This document shows, piece by piece, positions 1 through 8,898 of a DNA stretch of 64,000 nt. Position numbers and translations under genes: made by a program. The notes beneath the pieces were generated by a model. That model had not been told where the DNA came from. It saw nothing but the letters and a program-made list of their open reading frames with translations, and made no database searches. Origin of the DNA: Bacteroidota bacterium (GTDB lineage Bacteria > Bacteroidota > Bacteroidia > NS11-12g > UBA9320). The stretch is taken from NCBI GenBank assembly GCA_947468275.1, contig CANIKO010000020.1:1-64000 (forward strand). The letters run 5' to 3'. Every line of letters starts with the position of its first letter. Positions within the stretch are counted from its first letter, which is position 1.

Positions 1-234
1 AGCCTGCTGGACGTTTCCATTCTCTTGGATATTTATCCGGCCCGCGAGTTACCGATGGCAGGAATAAGCTCCGAAATAATTCATAAAAATATAACTTCTT
101 CAAAGAAGTACATCACCACCAAAGAAGAACTTATTCCTTTACTAAAAAAACTGGCTCCAAAAATTCTCTTAACCATTGGGGCCGGAGATATTGACACCTT
201 AATTACACCCATTAAAGACGCTTTAAAACCATGA
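1..234 (+). CDS. murC: UDP-N-acetylmuramate--L-alanine ligase, C-terminal end (partial)
   Basis: This is the last 77 codons of a gene that enters from the left edge; the frame is open from base 1. MurC adds L-alanine to UDP-MurNAc in the cytoplasm, the first peptide step of peptidoglycan synthesis. The visible part has the DIYPARE motif (about 10 codons in), which is typical of the third domain of MurC, where the sequence normally continues to a GAGDI motif; GAGDID is present here near the end. Its stop overlaps the ftsQ start in an ATGA, so the two are translationally coupled. The order murC-ftsQ-ftsA-ftsZ is the usual Bacteroidota division cluster. The catalytic ATP-binding part is outside the window. 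Confidence 0.9.
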   Translation, partial: SLLDVSILLDIYPARELPMAGISSEIIHKNITSSKKYITTKEELIPLLKKLAPKILLTIGAGDIDTLITPIKDALKP

Positions 235-968
235 GCAAAAAGATAAATATTGGCAAACTATTGTTATTGCTGCTTATTCCGGCGGTGCTTATTGCTTTGT
301 ATTATTTTGCTACAAAAAACAGTGACAATGAAATGTGTAAGGATGTAAGCATCACTATAAATCATAAAACCGAAGAATCACTTTTGACTGAAAAAGATAT
401 ATATAAAATATTAGGATATCCAGCGGGAAAATCACAAGTAATTGGCAAAAAAGCAGGTGACCTTAAAATGAATGATATGGAAAATATTCTTACTAAGAAT
501 ATGACCATTCAAAAAGCGGAAGTTTATATTGGTATTTCAGGCGATTTAAAAATAGAAATCACCGAACGCAACCCGATTCTTAGGGTTATTCCTGATGCAA
601 GAACAGGTTATTATATATGTGATGACGGGACAAAAATCCCCCTTTCAAATAATTATACTCCTGATTTAATACCAGCCACTGGTTTTATGAACGATAAAAT
701 AGACAGAAAACTATACTATATAGTAGGGTTTGTTAATAATAATAGCTTTTGGAAGGAGCAAATACAGCAGTTCTTTGTGAGTGAAAATCAAGACGTCTCA
801 TTTGTTCCATTTACAGGGGTTCATGAGGTGATTCTTGGCGACACTTCCAATCTTGATGAAAAGTTTAAAAAACTAGAAGTCTTTTATAAAAAGGGACTGA
901 GCAAATTGGGATGGAATAAATACAAACTGATTAATTTGAAATTTAAAGGACAAGTCATCTGTAAATAA
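231..968 (+). CDS. ftsQ: Cell division protein FtsQ/DivIB
   Basis: The 245-residue protein has a short cytoplasmic tail, one membrane segment at about residues 9-27 and a periplasmic part. Residues 40-115 look like the POTRA domain followed by the beta domain, with the conserved ITERNPILRV stretch near 110. FtsQ is a bitopic divisome scaffold that links FtsA/FtsZ to the septal peptidoglycan synthases. The ATG overlaps the murC stop (ATGA), so the start is fixed by context. Overall similarity in this family is low; the call rests on topology, the ITERxP motif and position between murC and ftsA. A hairpin lies in the gap before ftsA at 1014-1030. Confidence 0.9.
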   Translation: MSKKINIGKLLLLLLIPAVLIALYYFATKNSDNEMCKDVSITINHKTEESLLTEKDIYKILGYPAGKSQVIGKKAGDLKMNDMENILTKNMTIQKAEVYIGISGDLKIEITERNPILRVIPDARTGYYICDDGTKIPLSNNYTPDLIPATGFMNDKIDRKLYYIVGFVNNNSFWKEQIQQFFVSENQDVSFVPFTGVHEVILGDTSNLDEKFKKLEVFYKKGLSKLGWNKYKLINLKFKGQVICK

Positions 969-1013
969 TGAATAGACCATGAAAGTTTCAATTTTAAAAA
1001 CAAATATATCCTT

Positions 1014-1030
1014 GGACGTTACTTGCGTCC
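1014..1030 (+). promoter_or_regulatory. Small hairpin in the ftsQ-ftsA gap
   Basis: GGACG and CGTCC pair around a 7-base loop, 28 bases before the ftsA ATG. It has no U tract, so it is not a standard terminator. It may be an mRNA processing or attenuation structure, or chance. Confidence 0.3.
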
Positions 1031-1058
1031 TTGATTTAAAAATAATAGTAAATTACGC

Positions 1059-2363
1059 ATGAATAACCAAAAAATTGTAGTAGGCCTAGATATCGGAACC
1101 ACCAAAATATGTGCAATAGTTGGCCGTTCCAGTGAATATGGAAAAGTTGATATACTTGGAATTGGCAAAGTACCTTCCAACGGTGGAGTGACTCGTGGAG
1201 TGGTTTCAAATATCGACCGCACGGTGGCTGCTATTTCCGAGGCTGTTAAAATGGCGGAAGAAGTGGCTAACGTAAATATTAAAAACGTTCAGGTTGGTAT
1301 AGCCGGAGCGCATATTAATAGCTTGCAACACCGCGGTATGCTTATACGCAATGATTCGGAAAAAGAAATTTGCCAGTCAGATCTTGATAAACTAGAAGCA
1401 GATATGTATAAGTTAGCCGTTAAACCGGGTGACAAAATATTGCACGTTATTCCACAAAATTATATGGTGGATGATGAACCGGGAATTATTGATCCTATTG
1501 GAATGTCAGGCGTTAAGTTGGAAGGAAATTTCCATATCATAACTGGACAAATTACCGCCGCCAAAAATATTTTTAAGTGTGTTGAAAAAACAGGTTTAAA
1601 AGTAACAGATTTAACCTTAGAACCTTTAGCATCTGCCCTATCCGTGCTAAGTCCTGAAGAGATGGAAGCTGGAATAGTATTAGTAGATATAGGTGGAGGA
1701 ACCACTGACGTTGCAATTTTTCACGAAAATGTAATTCGCCATACGGCCATCATTCCTTATGGTGGAAATATAATAACAGAAGATATTAAAGAAGGATGTA
1801 ATGTGATGAAAAATCATGCTGAAGCCTTAAAAACAAAATTTGGTTCAGCCTTGGCAAGTGAAGCGGCCGACAATGAAATTATTACTATTCCCGGTTTAAA
1901 AGGCCGCGACTCGAAAGAAATATCAGTTAAGAATTTATCCAAAATCATACAAGCTCGACTTCAGGAAATATTAGAATTGGTATATTTTGAAGTCAAATCA
2001 TCGGGTTTGGAAAAGAAACTCGCAGGAGGTATGGTGCTTACAGGTGGAGGTTCGATGCTTAAACACATTACTCATTTAGCCTCATTGGTTACCGGATTAG
2101 ACGCCAGAGTTGGTTACCCGAACGAACACCTTGCAAAAGGAATGGTAGATGAGGTAAAAAGTCCAATATATGCCACCGGTATAGGTTTGGTTATGAAAGG
2201 ACTTAATGATGCCATTCTTACTGATAACATAGTTAAAGATGTGGTGACAAGTGCAGAGAACAAGAAAGATGAAAAAGACAAAAAATTTGACTTTGGTATC
2301 AACATCTTTAAAAAATGGCTTACAGACGATGAAGATGTCGAAGATTTCAAAAAAACAAAATAA
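1059..2363 (+). CDS. ftsA: Cell division protein FtsA
   Basis: FtsA is an actin-like ATPase that tethers FtsZ to the membrane and recruits later divisome proteins. The 434-residue protein begins with the phosphate-1 motif GLDIGTTKICAIVG (about residues 9-22), followed by the SHS2/1C domain and the phosphate-2 motif VLVDIGGGTTDVAIF near residue 210. The adenosine motif LTGGGSML is near residue 328. The C-terminal tail is charged and ends in an amphipathic stretch (FGINIFKKWLTDDE), the expected membrane-targeting helix with a short tail after it. It is 9 bases upstream of ftsZ, so both are almost certainly co-transcribed. Confidence 0.97.
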   Translation: MNNQKIVVGLDIGTTKICAIVGRSSEYGKVDILGIGKVPSNGGVTRGVVSNIDRTVAAISEAVKMAEEVANVNIKNVQVGIAGAHINSLQHRGMLIRNDSEKEICQSDLDKLEADMYKLAVKPGDKILHVIPQNYMVDDEPGIIDPIGMSGVKLEGNFHIITGQITAAKNIFKCVEKTGLKVTDLTLEPLASALSVLSPEEMEAGIVLVDIGGGTTDVAIFHENVIRHTAIIPYGGNIITEDIKEGCNVMKNHAEALKTKFGSALASEAADNEIITIPGLKGRDSKEISVKNLSKIIQARLQEILELVYFEVKSSGLEKKLAGGMVLTGGGSMLKHITHLASLVTGLDARVGYPNEHLAKGMVDEVKSPIYATGIGLVMKGLNDAILTDNIVKDVVTSAENKKDEKDKKFDFGINIFKKWLTDDEDVEDFKKTK

Positions 2364-2372
2364 ATAACCCGA

Positions 2373-3746
2373 ATGGCAAATTTCAAAGTAGAACTTCCTA
2401 AAGAAAAATCATCAATAATTAAAGTAATTGGTGTTGGTGGCGGCGGCGGCAATGCTGTTAACTTTATGTACAGGGAAGGGATTAAAGGAGTAGACTTTAT
2501 AATCTGCAATTCCGATAGACAAGCCCTCGAGTCTAGCCCTATTCCTAACCAAATACAAATAGGAAATGAACTTACAGATGGTCGCGGAGCTGGATCCAAT
2601 CCGGATGTAGGTAGAAAGGCTGCGGAAAACAATATCAATGAAATTATAGAAGCCTTAGGGGTAAATACTCAGATGGTTTTTGTAACAGCAGGAATGGGCG
2701 GAGGAACTGGAACTGGTGCTGCTCCTGTTATTGCCCGCGTGGCCAAACAAATGGGAATCTTAACCGTAGGAATAGTGACCACACCATTTCATTTTGAAGG
2801 ACCCAAAAGAAAAGCTGCTGCGGAAAAAGGTATAGCAGAAATGCAAGATGCCGTGGATTCACTATTGGTTATTTCGAATGATAGAATAAAAGAAATTTTT
2901 GGCAACCTAGTTATCACCAAAGCATTTAGCTATGCTGATAATGTATTGGCTACTGCTGCCAAGGGTATTGCTGAAATTATAACCATCGCAGGAAGCATCA
3001 ATGTAGATTTTGAAGATGTTAAAACTGCAATGAAAGATAGTGGAGTTTCAATACTTGGTAATGGAGTAGCGGAAGGAGATGGACGTGCTTTAAGATCAGC
3101 TGAACAGGCGCTTAATTCACCATTACTCAACAATAACAAAATTACCGGTGCCAGTGATTTACTAATCAATATTACTTACGGTGATGAAGAAGTAACCATG
3201 GATGAGTACAGTGAAATTAATGAATTTTTTCAGGAACAAGCCTGTATGGATGCCAATCTAAAATGCGGCTTATGTCAGGATTTATCTCTAGGTAATAAAA
3301 TTTCTGTAACCATCATCGCTACAGGATTTTCAAGAAAAGAAAACTCATTTAAGGACGAAATAAAACCACAGGTTAATAATATAACAATCAATGAGTTAAG
3401 CTCAGAAATAGAGGAAGAGGAAGAATTGCTTGAACCAAAATATATTTCTTTAGAAGATGAATCCATTGTTGATCAAAGTGCTCATCAATCTGCTATTAAT
3501 AATTTAAAAAACAACGAATTAATGGCTCGTATTCGTGATATCCGAGAATTGAGTTCAAAATCAAAAAGTGAATCAGGACGTGAAGAGTTAGAAAATATTC
3601 CAGCTTACGAACGTCATCAAATTAAATTGGACGATATTTCACATTCATCAGAAACACAGGTTTCCCGGTTTTCATTAGTGGATGACCCCGAGCGCAAACC
3701 TGAATTAAAATCGAATAACTCATTTCTACATGACAACGTAGACTAA
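2373..3746 (+). CDS. ftsZ: Cell division protein FtsZ
   Basis: FtsZ is the tubulin-like GTPase that forms the cytokinetic ring. The tubulin signature [10 protein letters not shown] is at about residue 109 and the N-terminal [11 protein letters not shown] nucleotide-binding loop at about residue 21. The conserved GTPase core runs to about residue 320. After it comes an acidic linker of roughly 110 residues rich in E, S and K, then a C-terminal segment ending NSFLHDNVD, a form common in Bacteroidota FtsZ. At 457 residues it is longer than E. coli FtsZ (383) because of the linker. A hairpin terminator follows at 3782-3808. Confidence 0.98.
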   Translation: MANFKVELPKEKSSIIKVIGVGGGGGNAVNFMYREGIKGVDFIICNSDRQALESSPIPNQIQIGNELTDGRGAGSNPDVGRKAAENNINEIIEALGVNTQMVFVTAGMGGGTGTGAAPVIARVAKQMGILTVGIVTTPFHFEGPKRKAAAEKGIAEMQDAVDSLLVISNDRIKEIFGNLVITKAFSYADNVLATAAKGIAEIITIAGSINVDFEDVKTAMKDSGVSILGNGVAEGDGRALRSAEQALNSPLLNNNKITGASDLLINITYGDEEVTMDEYSEINEFFQEQACMDANLKCGLCQDLSLGNKISVTIIATGFSRKENSFKDEIKPQVNNITINELSSEIEEEEELLEPKYISLEDESIVDQSAHQSAINNLKNNELMARIRDIRELSSKSKSESGREELENIPAYERHQIKLDDISHSSETQVSRFSLVDDPERKPELKSNNSFLHDNVD

Positions 3747-3781
3747 TAAAAATTTTTTCATAGGTATTACAATTTAAGGGA

Positions 3782-3808
3782 AGGGCGTTGCGAAACGTCC
3801 TTTTTCTA
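3782..3808 (+). terminator. Rho-independent terminator after ftsZ
   Basis: AGGGCGTT and AACGTCCT pair (one G-T) around GCGA and are followed by a T run. It lies between the convergent ftsZ and FAH-family genes, and the A-rich other side could let it act in both directions. Confidence 0.75.
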
Positions 3809-3820
3809 TTACATATCCTT

Positions 3821-4822
3821 TTATCCTTTCTTTTTCAAAGCCAAAATAGAAAAATCAGAATCTTCTTTTTTTATGGTATTGGATAAATACCCCAAACCTG
3901 TAATTTCCATATCTACCAAATCATTAGGTTGTAACCATTGTGGTTTAAAGTTAGGGTCATTCAATAATCCTGTTCCGTTTAATTCCAAAAAGCAACCGGT
4001 ACCAACGGTTCCCGAGCCTATCACATCCCCGGGAAGTATATCAACTCCGTAAGCACAACGTTCTACTATTTCAGCAAATGTCCAATCCATATCTCCCATA
4101 TTTCCGCGGCTTACCTCTACCCCATTTACCCAGCACTTCATTTCTAAATTATATGCATTGCCAGTGTGGCCGGACTTTGCAGGTATTTTATAAGGTTCCA
4201 GTTCATCGGGAGTAACCAACCACGGACCAATCACCGTACTAAAATCCTTTCCTTTAGCAGGACCTAAATTTAAAAGCATTTCCTCCATTTGAAGCGTTCT
4301 TGCACTCATATCGTTCATAATCATATAACCGGCTATGTATTGGTCAGCTTCGGAAGCTTTAATATTTCTACCTTTTTTACCAATTACAATAGCAGCTTCC
4401 AATTCAAAATCTAGTTTTTGAAAATGATCGGGCATGCACCAAATTTCACCCGGCCCTTGTATGGCGTTATGATTGGTAAAATACCAAATTGGGTATTGGT
4501 CAAACTCTGCAATCATATCCACTTTTCTATTTCGGCGGGCTGCTGCCACATGCTGACGAAACGCATAACCATCGCGGCAACTTGTAGGGTTAGGAACGGG
4601 TGCCAATAATTTAACTTGCTCCAAAGGATAGCCTCCACCCACATTTTCTTTCAAATGATTTTCCACTTCATGAGCCATTTGCATAGCATCTTCTCCTGCT
4701 TTCAAAAATTCAGCCATGGTATCGGGAATGGCTGGATTTATAGCATTTAGGTCATAAACGGTATCGTTTAAAAACAGACCAAGTCTGGCTTCATTTTCTT
4801 TTTGAAAGGTTACTAATTTCAT
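3821..4822 (-). CDS. Fumarylacetoacetate hydrolase (FAH) family protein
   Basis: The 333-residue protein has the FAH fold signature. Likely catalytic and metal-binding residues are D84 and H91 (in RDGYAFRQH), E140 and E142 (in LDFELEAAIVIG) and D171 (in NDMSAR). Members cleave C-C bonds in beta-diketo acids or act as hydratases or decarboxylases on 2-oxoalkenoates; fumarylacetoacetase in tyrosine breakdown is the classic case. The neighbouring kynurenine-pathway genes make a role in aromatic amino acid breakdown likely, but the substrate is not determined. The start is set at the ATG 5 bases after a perfect TACCTTTG box (4828-4835), giving an apparently leaderless mRNA; a 13-codon upstream extension would run through this promoter and is rejected. 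Confidence 0.85.
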   Translation of the reverse strand: MKLVTFQKENEARLGLFLNDTVYDLNAINPAIPDTMAEFLKAGEDAMQMAHEVENHLKENVGGGYPLEQVKLLAPVPNPTSCRDGYAFRQHVAAARRNRKVDMIAEFDQYPIWYFTNHNAIQGPGEIWCMPDHFQKLDFELEAAIVIGKKGRNIKASEADQYIAGYMIMNDMSARTLQMEEMLLNLGPAKGKDFSTVIGPWLVTPDELEPYKIPAKSGHTGNAYNLEMKCWVNGVEVSRGNMGDMDWTFAEIVERCAYGVDILPGDVIGSGTVGTGCFLELNGTGLLNDPNFKPQWLQPNDLVDMEITGLGYLSNTIKKEDSDFSILALKKKG

Positions 4823-4827
4823 CGCTG

Positions 4828-4835
4828 CAAAGGTA
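4828..4835 (-). promoter_or_regulatory. Bacteroidota -7 box of the FAH-family gene
   Basis: TACCTTTG matches TAnnTTTG exactly, with the ATG 5 bases after it. Transcription would begin at or next to the ATG. Confidence 0.65.
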
Positions 4836-4907
4836 AGCTGATTTAGGATTTTTATAAGCAAATTATTGAGACAGGAAAAGTCAAGTTTTTAGAGTATCTA
4901 ATAGAAT

Positions 4908-4966
4908 TAGGGCCTTTCAGCCCTATAACCCCGATTTACTTTTTTTCTTAGTCAAAAAAAGTAAAC
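4908..4966. repeat. Two inverted repeats in a 379-base gap without a gene
   Basis: The gap 4823-5201 holds no convincing gene. It contains AGGGC/GCCCT around CTTTCA (about 4910-4925) and a perfect 12-base inverted repeat (TTTACTTTTTTT, 4935-4946, with its complement at 4954-4965) around a 7-base loop. The second could act as a bidirectional terminator. A 48-codon frame on the minus strand (5029-5175) has no recognisable family and is not called. Confidence 0.5.
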
Positions 4967-5159
4967 AAAAAAGACAAGTCAAAAATATACTCCCTCCGCA
5001 CTACCTAACACACGCCCGTATTTTTGTCTCATTTATTGATATTTATTCTTAAGGGAATTCGCGAACCTCGTTCCTCGGTTTGACAACCCAACGCTCCATT
5101 TACCCAAACTTTACCTAATATTCCATCTTTCGTTAATGCCATATCTGTAAAGGGTTCTT

Positions 5160-5190
5160 TTGTTCTCGTTGGCATTTTATAGTATGTTTG
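5160..5190 (+). promoter_or_regulatory. Promoter of the LolA-like/yidD/TPR operon
   Basis: TTG (5160-5162), 20 bases, then TATGTTTG (5183-5190). Both halves of the Bacteroidota promoter are present, and the ATG at 5202 is 11 bases after the box. Confidence 0.7.
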
Positions 5191-5201
5191 CAAAAGACAA
5201 A

Positions 5202-5879
5202 ATGCTTCAAAAAAAACGGATATTGGTTTTGGTTCTTCTTCTTGCTTCATTGGCAAGTATGGCTCAGCAGAACTACCGTTTTAAAGCCAATGTAACCATC
5301 AAAGAAAAAAAATTGGATGGTAAATTTAACCTGACTAAAGGCACTTTATACTATGATGTAAATACCCGAAAGGCAGTTTATGACATTACCTTTCCCGAAA
5401 AAGCTATTGTGATTATTACCGATACAGCTTATATATCCTTTCAAAATAACAAACGAACTTCCTCCAAATCTATTAAAGAATTTTTAGACTTTTCATTGTT
5501 TAATCTTTGCCTCACCGGCAAGTTGGATTACTATGGGCTGAAAGGTTCGCCTTACACCATAAGTAAAACCGAAAAAGCGGATTCTATGATTATTACTACC
5601 TGGATTCCTCCAGCCAAAATGAAGAAAAAGAAAGGGAAAATTAAAGTATCTAATGTAAACAAAAAACTATTTGGGGTAATATCTTACGATATAAAAGGAA
5701 CAATTATTTCAAAACAATTTTTTGAAGATTATGTAACTATCAAAAACTTAATCATTCCTTCGCGAGTGGTTTCCTTTATTTATAGTGGCAAAGAAAAATC
5801 AACTCAGATAACCGAATTTAAAAACATTGTAATAAATGAAACCGGCAACGATACTATGTATGATCATACTTTGGAGTAG
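5202..5879 (+). CDS. Secreted LolA-like protein of unknown function
   Basis: The 225-residue protein starts with a signal peptide (hydrophobic LVLVLLLASLASMAQQ). The rest is beta-rich with regular alternation, ending in a segment of the type FEDYVTIKNLIIPSR that resembles the C-terminal half of LolA-fold outer-membrane lipoprotein carriers. This resemblance is my reading of the pattern, not a proven homology. The ATG at 5202 is preferred over an upstream start at 5160 because the latter lies in the promoter. The next gene, yidD, starts inside its last 44 bases, so the two are coupled. Context with yidD suggests an envelope role. Confidence 0.7.
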   Translation: MLQKKRILVLVLLLASLASMAQQNYRFKANVTIKEKKLDGKFNLTKGTLYYDVNTRKAVYDITFPEKAIVIITDTAYISFQNNKRTSSKSIKEFLDFSLFNLCLTGKLDYYGLKGSPYTISKTEKADSMIITTWIPPAKMKKKKGKIKVSNVNKKLFGVISYDIKGTIISKQFFEDYVTIKNLIIPSRVVSFIYSGKEKSTQITEFKNIVINETGNDTMYDHTLE

Positions 5880-6222
5880 TAATTATTCCAAAGGACAATC
5901 ATTAAATAAATTACTAATTTCAAAAGATACTATTGCCGTATCTCAAAATTCCTTTGCTTTCTTAAAAGGCAATACCAACGACGGAACCACAGCTTTAAAA
6001 GCTTTGTTTCACTTTTATAAGCATTTTATTGCCTCACAAGACGGGCAATCCTGCGGGTTTTCACCTTCTTGCTCCGAGTTTGCGTTTTTAAGTATAAAAA
6101 AACATGGGTTAGTCATTGGCGTAATTGATTTTTTTGACCGTTTTACTCGTTGTAATCCTTTAAGCCATGAAAACTACCTTTACGACAATGGAAAAAACCT
6201 TTATAACGACCCTGTAGAATGA
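5836..6222 (+). CDS. yidD: Membrane protein insertion efficiency factor YidD family
   Basis: The 128-residue protein carries the YidD (DUF37) signature: GFSPSCSEFAFLSIKKHG followed by a DRFTRCNP stretch, near residues 72-112. YidD aids YidC-dependent insertion of inner membrane proteins. Unlike the usual 70-90 residue cytoplasmic form, this one has about 65 extra N-terminal residues, starting with a hydrophobic signal or anchor (ILCMIILWSSNYSKGQ). The GGYDPV-like end is replaced by a LSHENYLYD stretch. It overlaps the gene before it by 44 bases and the next by an ATGA, so the three form a tight operon. An alternative ATG is at 5860. Confidence 0.8.
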   Translation: MKPATILCMIILWSSNYSKGQSLNKLLISKDTIAVSQNSFAFLKGNTNDGTTALKALFHFYKHFIASQDGQSCGFSPSCSEFAFLSIKKHGLVIGVIDFFDRFTRCNPLSHENYLYDNGKNLYNDPVE

Positions 6223-7070
6223 GGTTCAGATTAGGGTTTGTTATATTTTTCACCATTTCGTCGCTCCCAAAATTAGCGGCACAAAATGGCTTGGAAACTT
6301 ACCAAAAAATGGCTCATAAATTTTGCGAACAAGGCAACTATACATCCGCCATTGAGGCGTATGAAAGGCTTTTGTTTTTTGGAACCGATCAACAAAACAA
6401 AGAGATTTATCTGCCATTAGCCAGGGCCTACTCCGCCCTTGGAAATTATGAGAAAGCCTCCGTTCAATACAACAATGCTTACAACAACCAAATAATTGAT
6501 ACCATTCGCTATGAGATCCTTTTTGAAAGTGCATTAAATTACTTGGCCGTGGATGATACCATAATGGCGTATAACGAACTCTTAAATATTCCCGAAACGA
6601 AAATTAGTAACCGAATAAGCGATAAACTTCATTTGATGATGGGAACTTTGGACTATAAAAGCGGCCTCTATACCAGTGCAAAAAATCATTTTTTATCCAT
6701 AACTATTTTAAACCTTTCAGAAAAAAACACTATCCAAACGTTCTTTAATAACACTAAAAAAGTAAACCGCAGATACAATCCCACTATGGTGGAATGGATG
6801 AGCATTATACCTGGACTTGGCCAAGCCTGGTGTGGCTATTATAAAGAAAGTGCCAATGCCTTTTTGATCAGTGGTGCTTTTATCGTTTTATTTGCTGATG
6901 TCACCATAAAATACACCCTGTTGGATGGATTGATGACCGTATATCCGTGGTTTAACCGCTACTATAAAGGCGGAATTATTAAAGCCTACAAACTGGCTGA
7001 AAAAAAGCGCGAAACCGAAAAAAACAAGCTTTATAATTCCCTATTAAAAACATTACCACCTATAAATTAA
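6219..7070 (+). CDS. Tetratricopeptide-repeat membrane protein
   Basis: The 283-residue protein starts with a signal peptide (FVIFFTISSLPKLAAQ). It then has two to three TPR units, clearly GNYTSAIEAYERLL and LGNYEKASVQYNNAY (about residues 40-90). From about residue 190 there is a PGLGQ motif followed by two hydrophobic stretches (ANAFLISGAFIVLFADVTI and a second), like the DUF5683/TM2-type end seen in Bacteroidota membrane proteins. Its ATG overlaps the yidD stop. I infer an envelope-assembly scaffold acting with the two genes before it; the exact function is unknown. Confidence 0.75.
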   Translation: MRFRLGFVIFFTISSLPKLAAQNGLETYQKMAHKFCEQGNYTSAIEAYERLLFFGTDQQNKEIYLPLARAYSALGNYEKASVQYNNAYNNQIIDTIRYEILFESALNYLAVDDTIMAYNELLNIPETKISNRISDKLHLMMGTLDYKSGLYTSAKNHFLSITILNLSEKNTIQTFFNNTKKVNRRYNPTMVEWMSIIPGLGQAWCGYYKESANAFLISGAFIVLFADVTIKYTLLDGLMTVYPWFNRYYKGGIIKAYKLAEKKRETEKNKLYNSLLKTLPPIN

Positions 7071-7079
7071 AACTCTATT

Positions 7080-8327
7080 TTGACCCAATTTACAAACACC
7101 CTCGAATTTGCAAAGTCGCTTGATGAACACGATGTATTGGCTAAATACCGCCAGCAGTTTTATTTTCCAAAGCTTAATGGCAAAGAAGCCATTTACTTAA
7201 CCGGAAACTCATTGGGGCTGCAACCCAAAACGGCTTTGGCCGCCCTTGAGCAAGAACTGGAAGACTGGAAAAACCACGGTGTGGAAGGCCATTTTCATGG
7301 CAAAAACCCTTGGTTTCATTACCATAAATTTTTAACCGAAAAAGCCGCCAAGGTTGTAGGAGCTTTGCCCCACGAAGTATTGGTGATGAACAACCTTACG
7401 GTAAATCTTCATTTGATGATGGTGAGTTTTTACCGGCCCACGGCCACCCGTTACAAAATAATAATGGAAGCCGGTGCTTTTCCCAGCGACCAATACGCCA
7501 TGGAAAGTCAGGTGCGGTTTCACGGGTATAACCCGGAGGATGCCATTATTGAAATAGCACCTCGCGTGGGAGAATACCACCTGAGAACTGAAGATATCCT
7601 TGAAACCATCAATCAAAATGGCAGTGAAACCGCTTTAATCATGTTTAGTGGCGTTCAGTATTATACTGGCCAGGCGTTTGATATGGAAGCCATTACCAAA
7701 GCTGGCCATCAGCAGGGCATTACCGTAGGTTTTGATTTAGCACATGCTGCCGGAAATTTATTGCTAAAACTACACGATTGGAACGTGGACTTTGCTGTAT
7801 GGTGCGGCTACAAATATTTAAACTCTGGACCGGGCGGCGTTTCGGGTGTTTTTGTAAATGAACGATTTGCCAATGCCCCTGAGTTGCCGCGGTTTGCGGG
7901 CTGGTGGGGCCACAAGGAAAGCGAACGCTTTTTGATGAAAAAGGGTTATATACCTGAATACGGTGCAGCGGGCTGGCAATTGAGCAATGCACCAATATTA
8001 ACCATGGCGGTACATAATGCTTCACTGACTATTTTTGAAGAAGCAGGCATGAAAAATCTAACGGCTAAAAGCAAAACACTTACGGCCTATTTGCAGTATA
8101 TTTTGGATCAAAGTGGCAAAGGTTTAAAAATTATAACCCCCGAACAGCGCGGATGCCAGTTATCTACCTTAACCGATGGTAATGGCAAAGCCCTATTTGA
8201 ACACCTGCAAAACTACGGCATTATAGCCGACTGGCGTGAACCCAATGTGATACGCATGGCTCCCACCCCACTTTACAATTCGTTTGAAGATGTGTGGCGA
8301 GTTGGGGAGGTTTTGAAGGGGGAGTAG
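7080..8327 (+). CDS. kynU: Kynureninase
   Basis: Kynureninase is a PLP enzyme that cleaves kynurenine or 3-hydroxykynurenine to (3-hydroxy)anthranilate and alanine. The 415-residue protein has the expected length and motifs: YLTGNSLGLQP near residue 40, the cofactor-site GFDLAHAAGN near 220, and GYKYLNSGPGG with the Schiff-base lysine K245. The start codon is TTG, 9 bases after the TPR gene; no ATG is available nearby. It may be read through from that operon. 3-Hydroxyanthranilate dioxygenase and ACMSD, which act on its product, are encoded 11-13 kb away on the other strand. Confidence 0.95.
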   Translation: MTQFTNTLEFAKSLDEHDVLAKYRQQFYFPKLNGKEAIYLTGNSLGLQPKTALAALEQELEDWKNHGVEGHFHGKNPWFHYHKFLTEKAAKVVGALPHEVLVMNNLTVNLHLMMVSFYRPTATRYKIIMEAGAFPSDQYAMESQVRFHGYNPEDAIIEIAPRVGEYHLRTEDILETINQNGSETALIMFSGVQYYTGQAFDMEAITKAGHQQGITVGFDLAHAAGNLLLKLHDWNVDFAVWCGYKYLNSGPGGVSGVFVNERFANAPELPRFAGWWGHKESERFLMKKGYIPEYGAAGWQLSNAPILTMAVHNASLTIFEEAGMKNLTAKSKTLTAYLQYILDQSGKGLKIITPEQRGCQLSTLTDGNGKALFEHLQNYGIIADWREPNVIRMAPTPLYNSFEDVWRVGEVLKGE

Positions 8328-8339
8328 GATGAAACTCGT

Positions 8340-8368
8340 TTGATTCTTTATAATAAAAAATAGCTTTG
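8340..8368 (+). promoter_or_regulatory. Promoter upstream of the lipoprotein gene
   Basis: TTG (8340-8342), 18 bases, TAGCTTTG (8361-8368). The gene starts at 8436, giving a leader of about 60 bases. Confidence 0.5.
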
Positions 8369-8435
8369 TGCAAAAGTATCACATTTATGAGACCTATATA
8401 CTAGATACGCCACCAGTGAGAAACACCCCAATATT

Positions 8436-8888
8436 ATGAAAAACTTCACATTCATCTTTTTGATATTAGAAATTCTAGGGTGTTCTAACAATTACGTTAA
8501 AGGAAATCAGAAATTGAATTTCAATGCGTGTGACTCAATAATCTATAAGAGTATAGTAGCAAAAAAAGACAGTTCCTTAGTACCTAAAATTCTTGATAAA
8601 TATGAGTTTAGAATAACTAGTAAAAAGACAATCGTTCAATTTCTTTTCAAATTCGAAAATCAAAACGATACCTTTTGCCTCGTCGAATATAGAAATGTTG
8701 ATTCTGAAACTTGTTCTGTTGGAGAAATTAATCAAACATTTTTCGCTGACGAGTTGGAATTATCAACCTTAGACACAAGTAAACTGAAAGCTTTAAATTG
8801 TCTTTTGCTTAAGAAGGGAATAATTGGCTATTCCAAATACAAAAACTTCAATACTGTTGAAGGATATTTTGGTTGTAGTGAAGAATAA
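8436..8888 (+). CDS. Small lipoprotein, unknown function
   Basis: The 150-residue protein has an N-terminal hydrophobic stretch followed by the lipobox ILGC (Cys at about residue 16), so it should be lipidated and exported. The mature part is about 135 residues with several cysteines and no family I recognise. It stands alone between kynU and the transposase-associated repeats. Confidence 0.65.
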   Translation: MKNFTFIFLILEILGCSNNYVKGNQKLNFNACDSIIYKSIVAKKDSSLVPKILDKYEFRITSKKTIVQFLFKFENQNDTFCLVEYRNVDSETCSVGEINQTFFADELELSTLDTSKLKALNCLLLKKGIIGYSKYKNFNTVEGYFGCSEE

Positions 8889-8898
8889 TTTATTTCCC

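Noticed and set aside
2114-2638. Long open frames opposite ftsA/ftsZ, and similar ones opposite maeB (30354-30890)
   Set aside because: They are antisense to strongly conserved genes and have low-complexity, shadow-like composition.
5029-5175. 48-codon minus-strand frame in the gap before 5202
   Set aside because: No known motif and adjacent to simple inverted repeats; probably chance.
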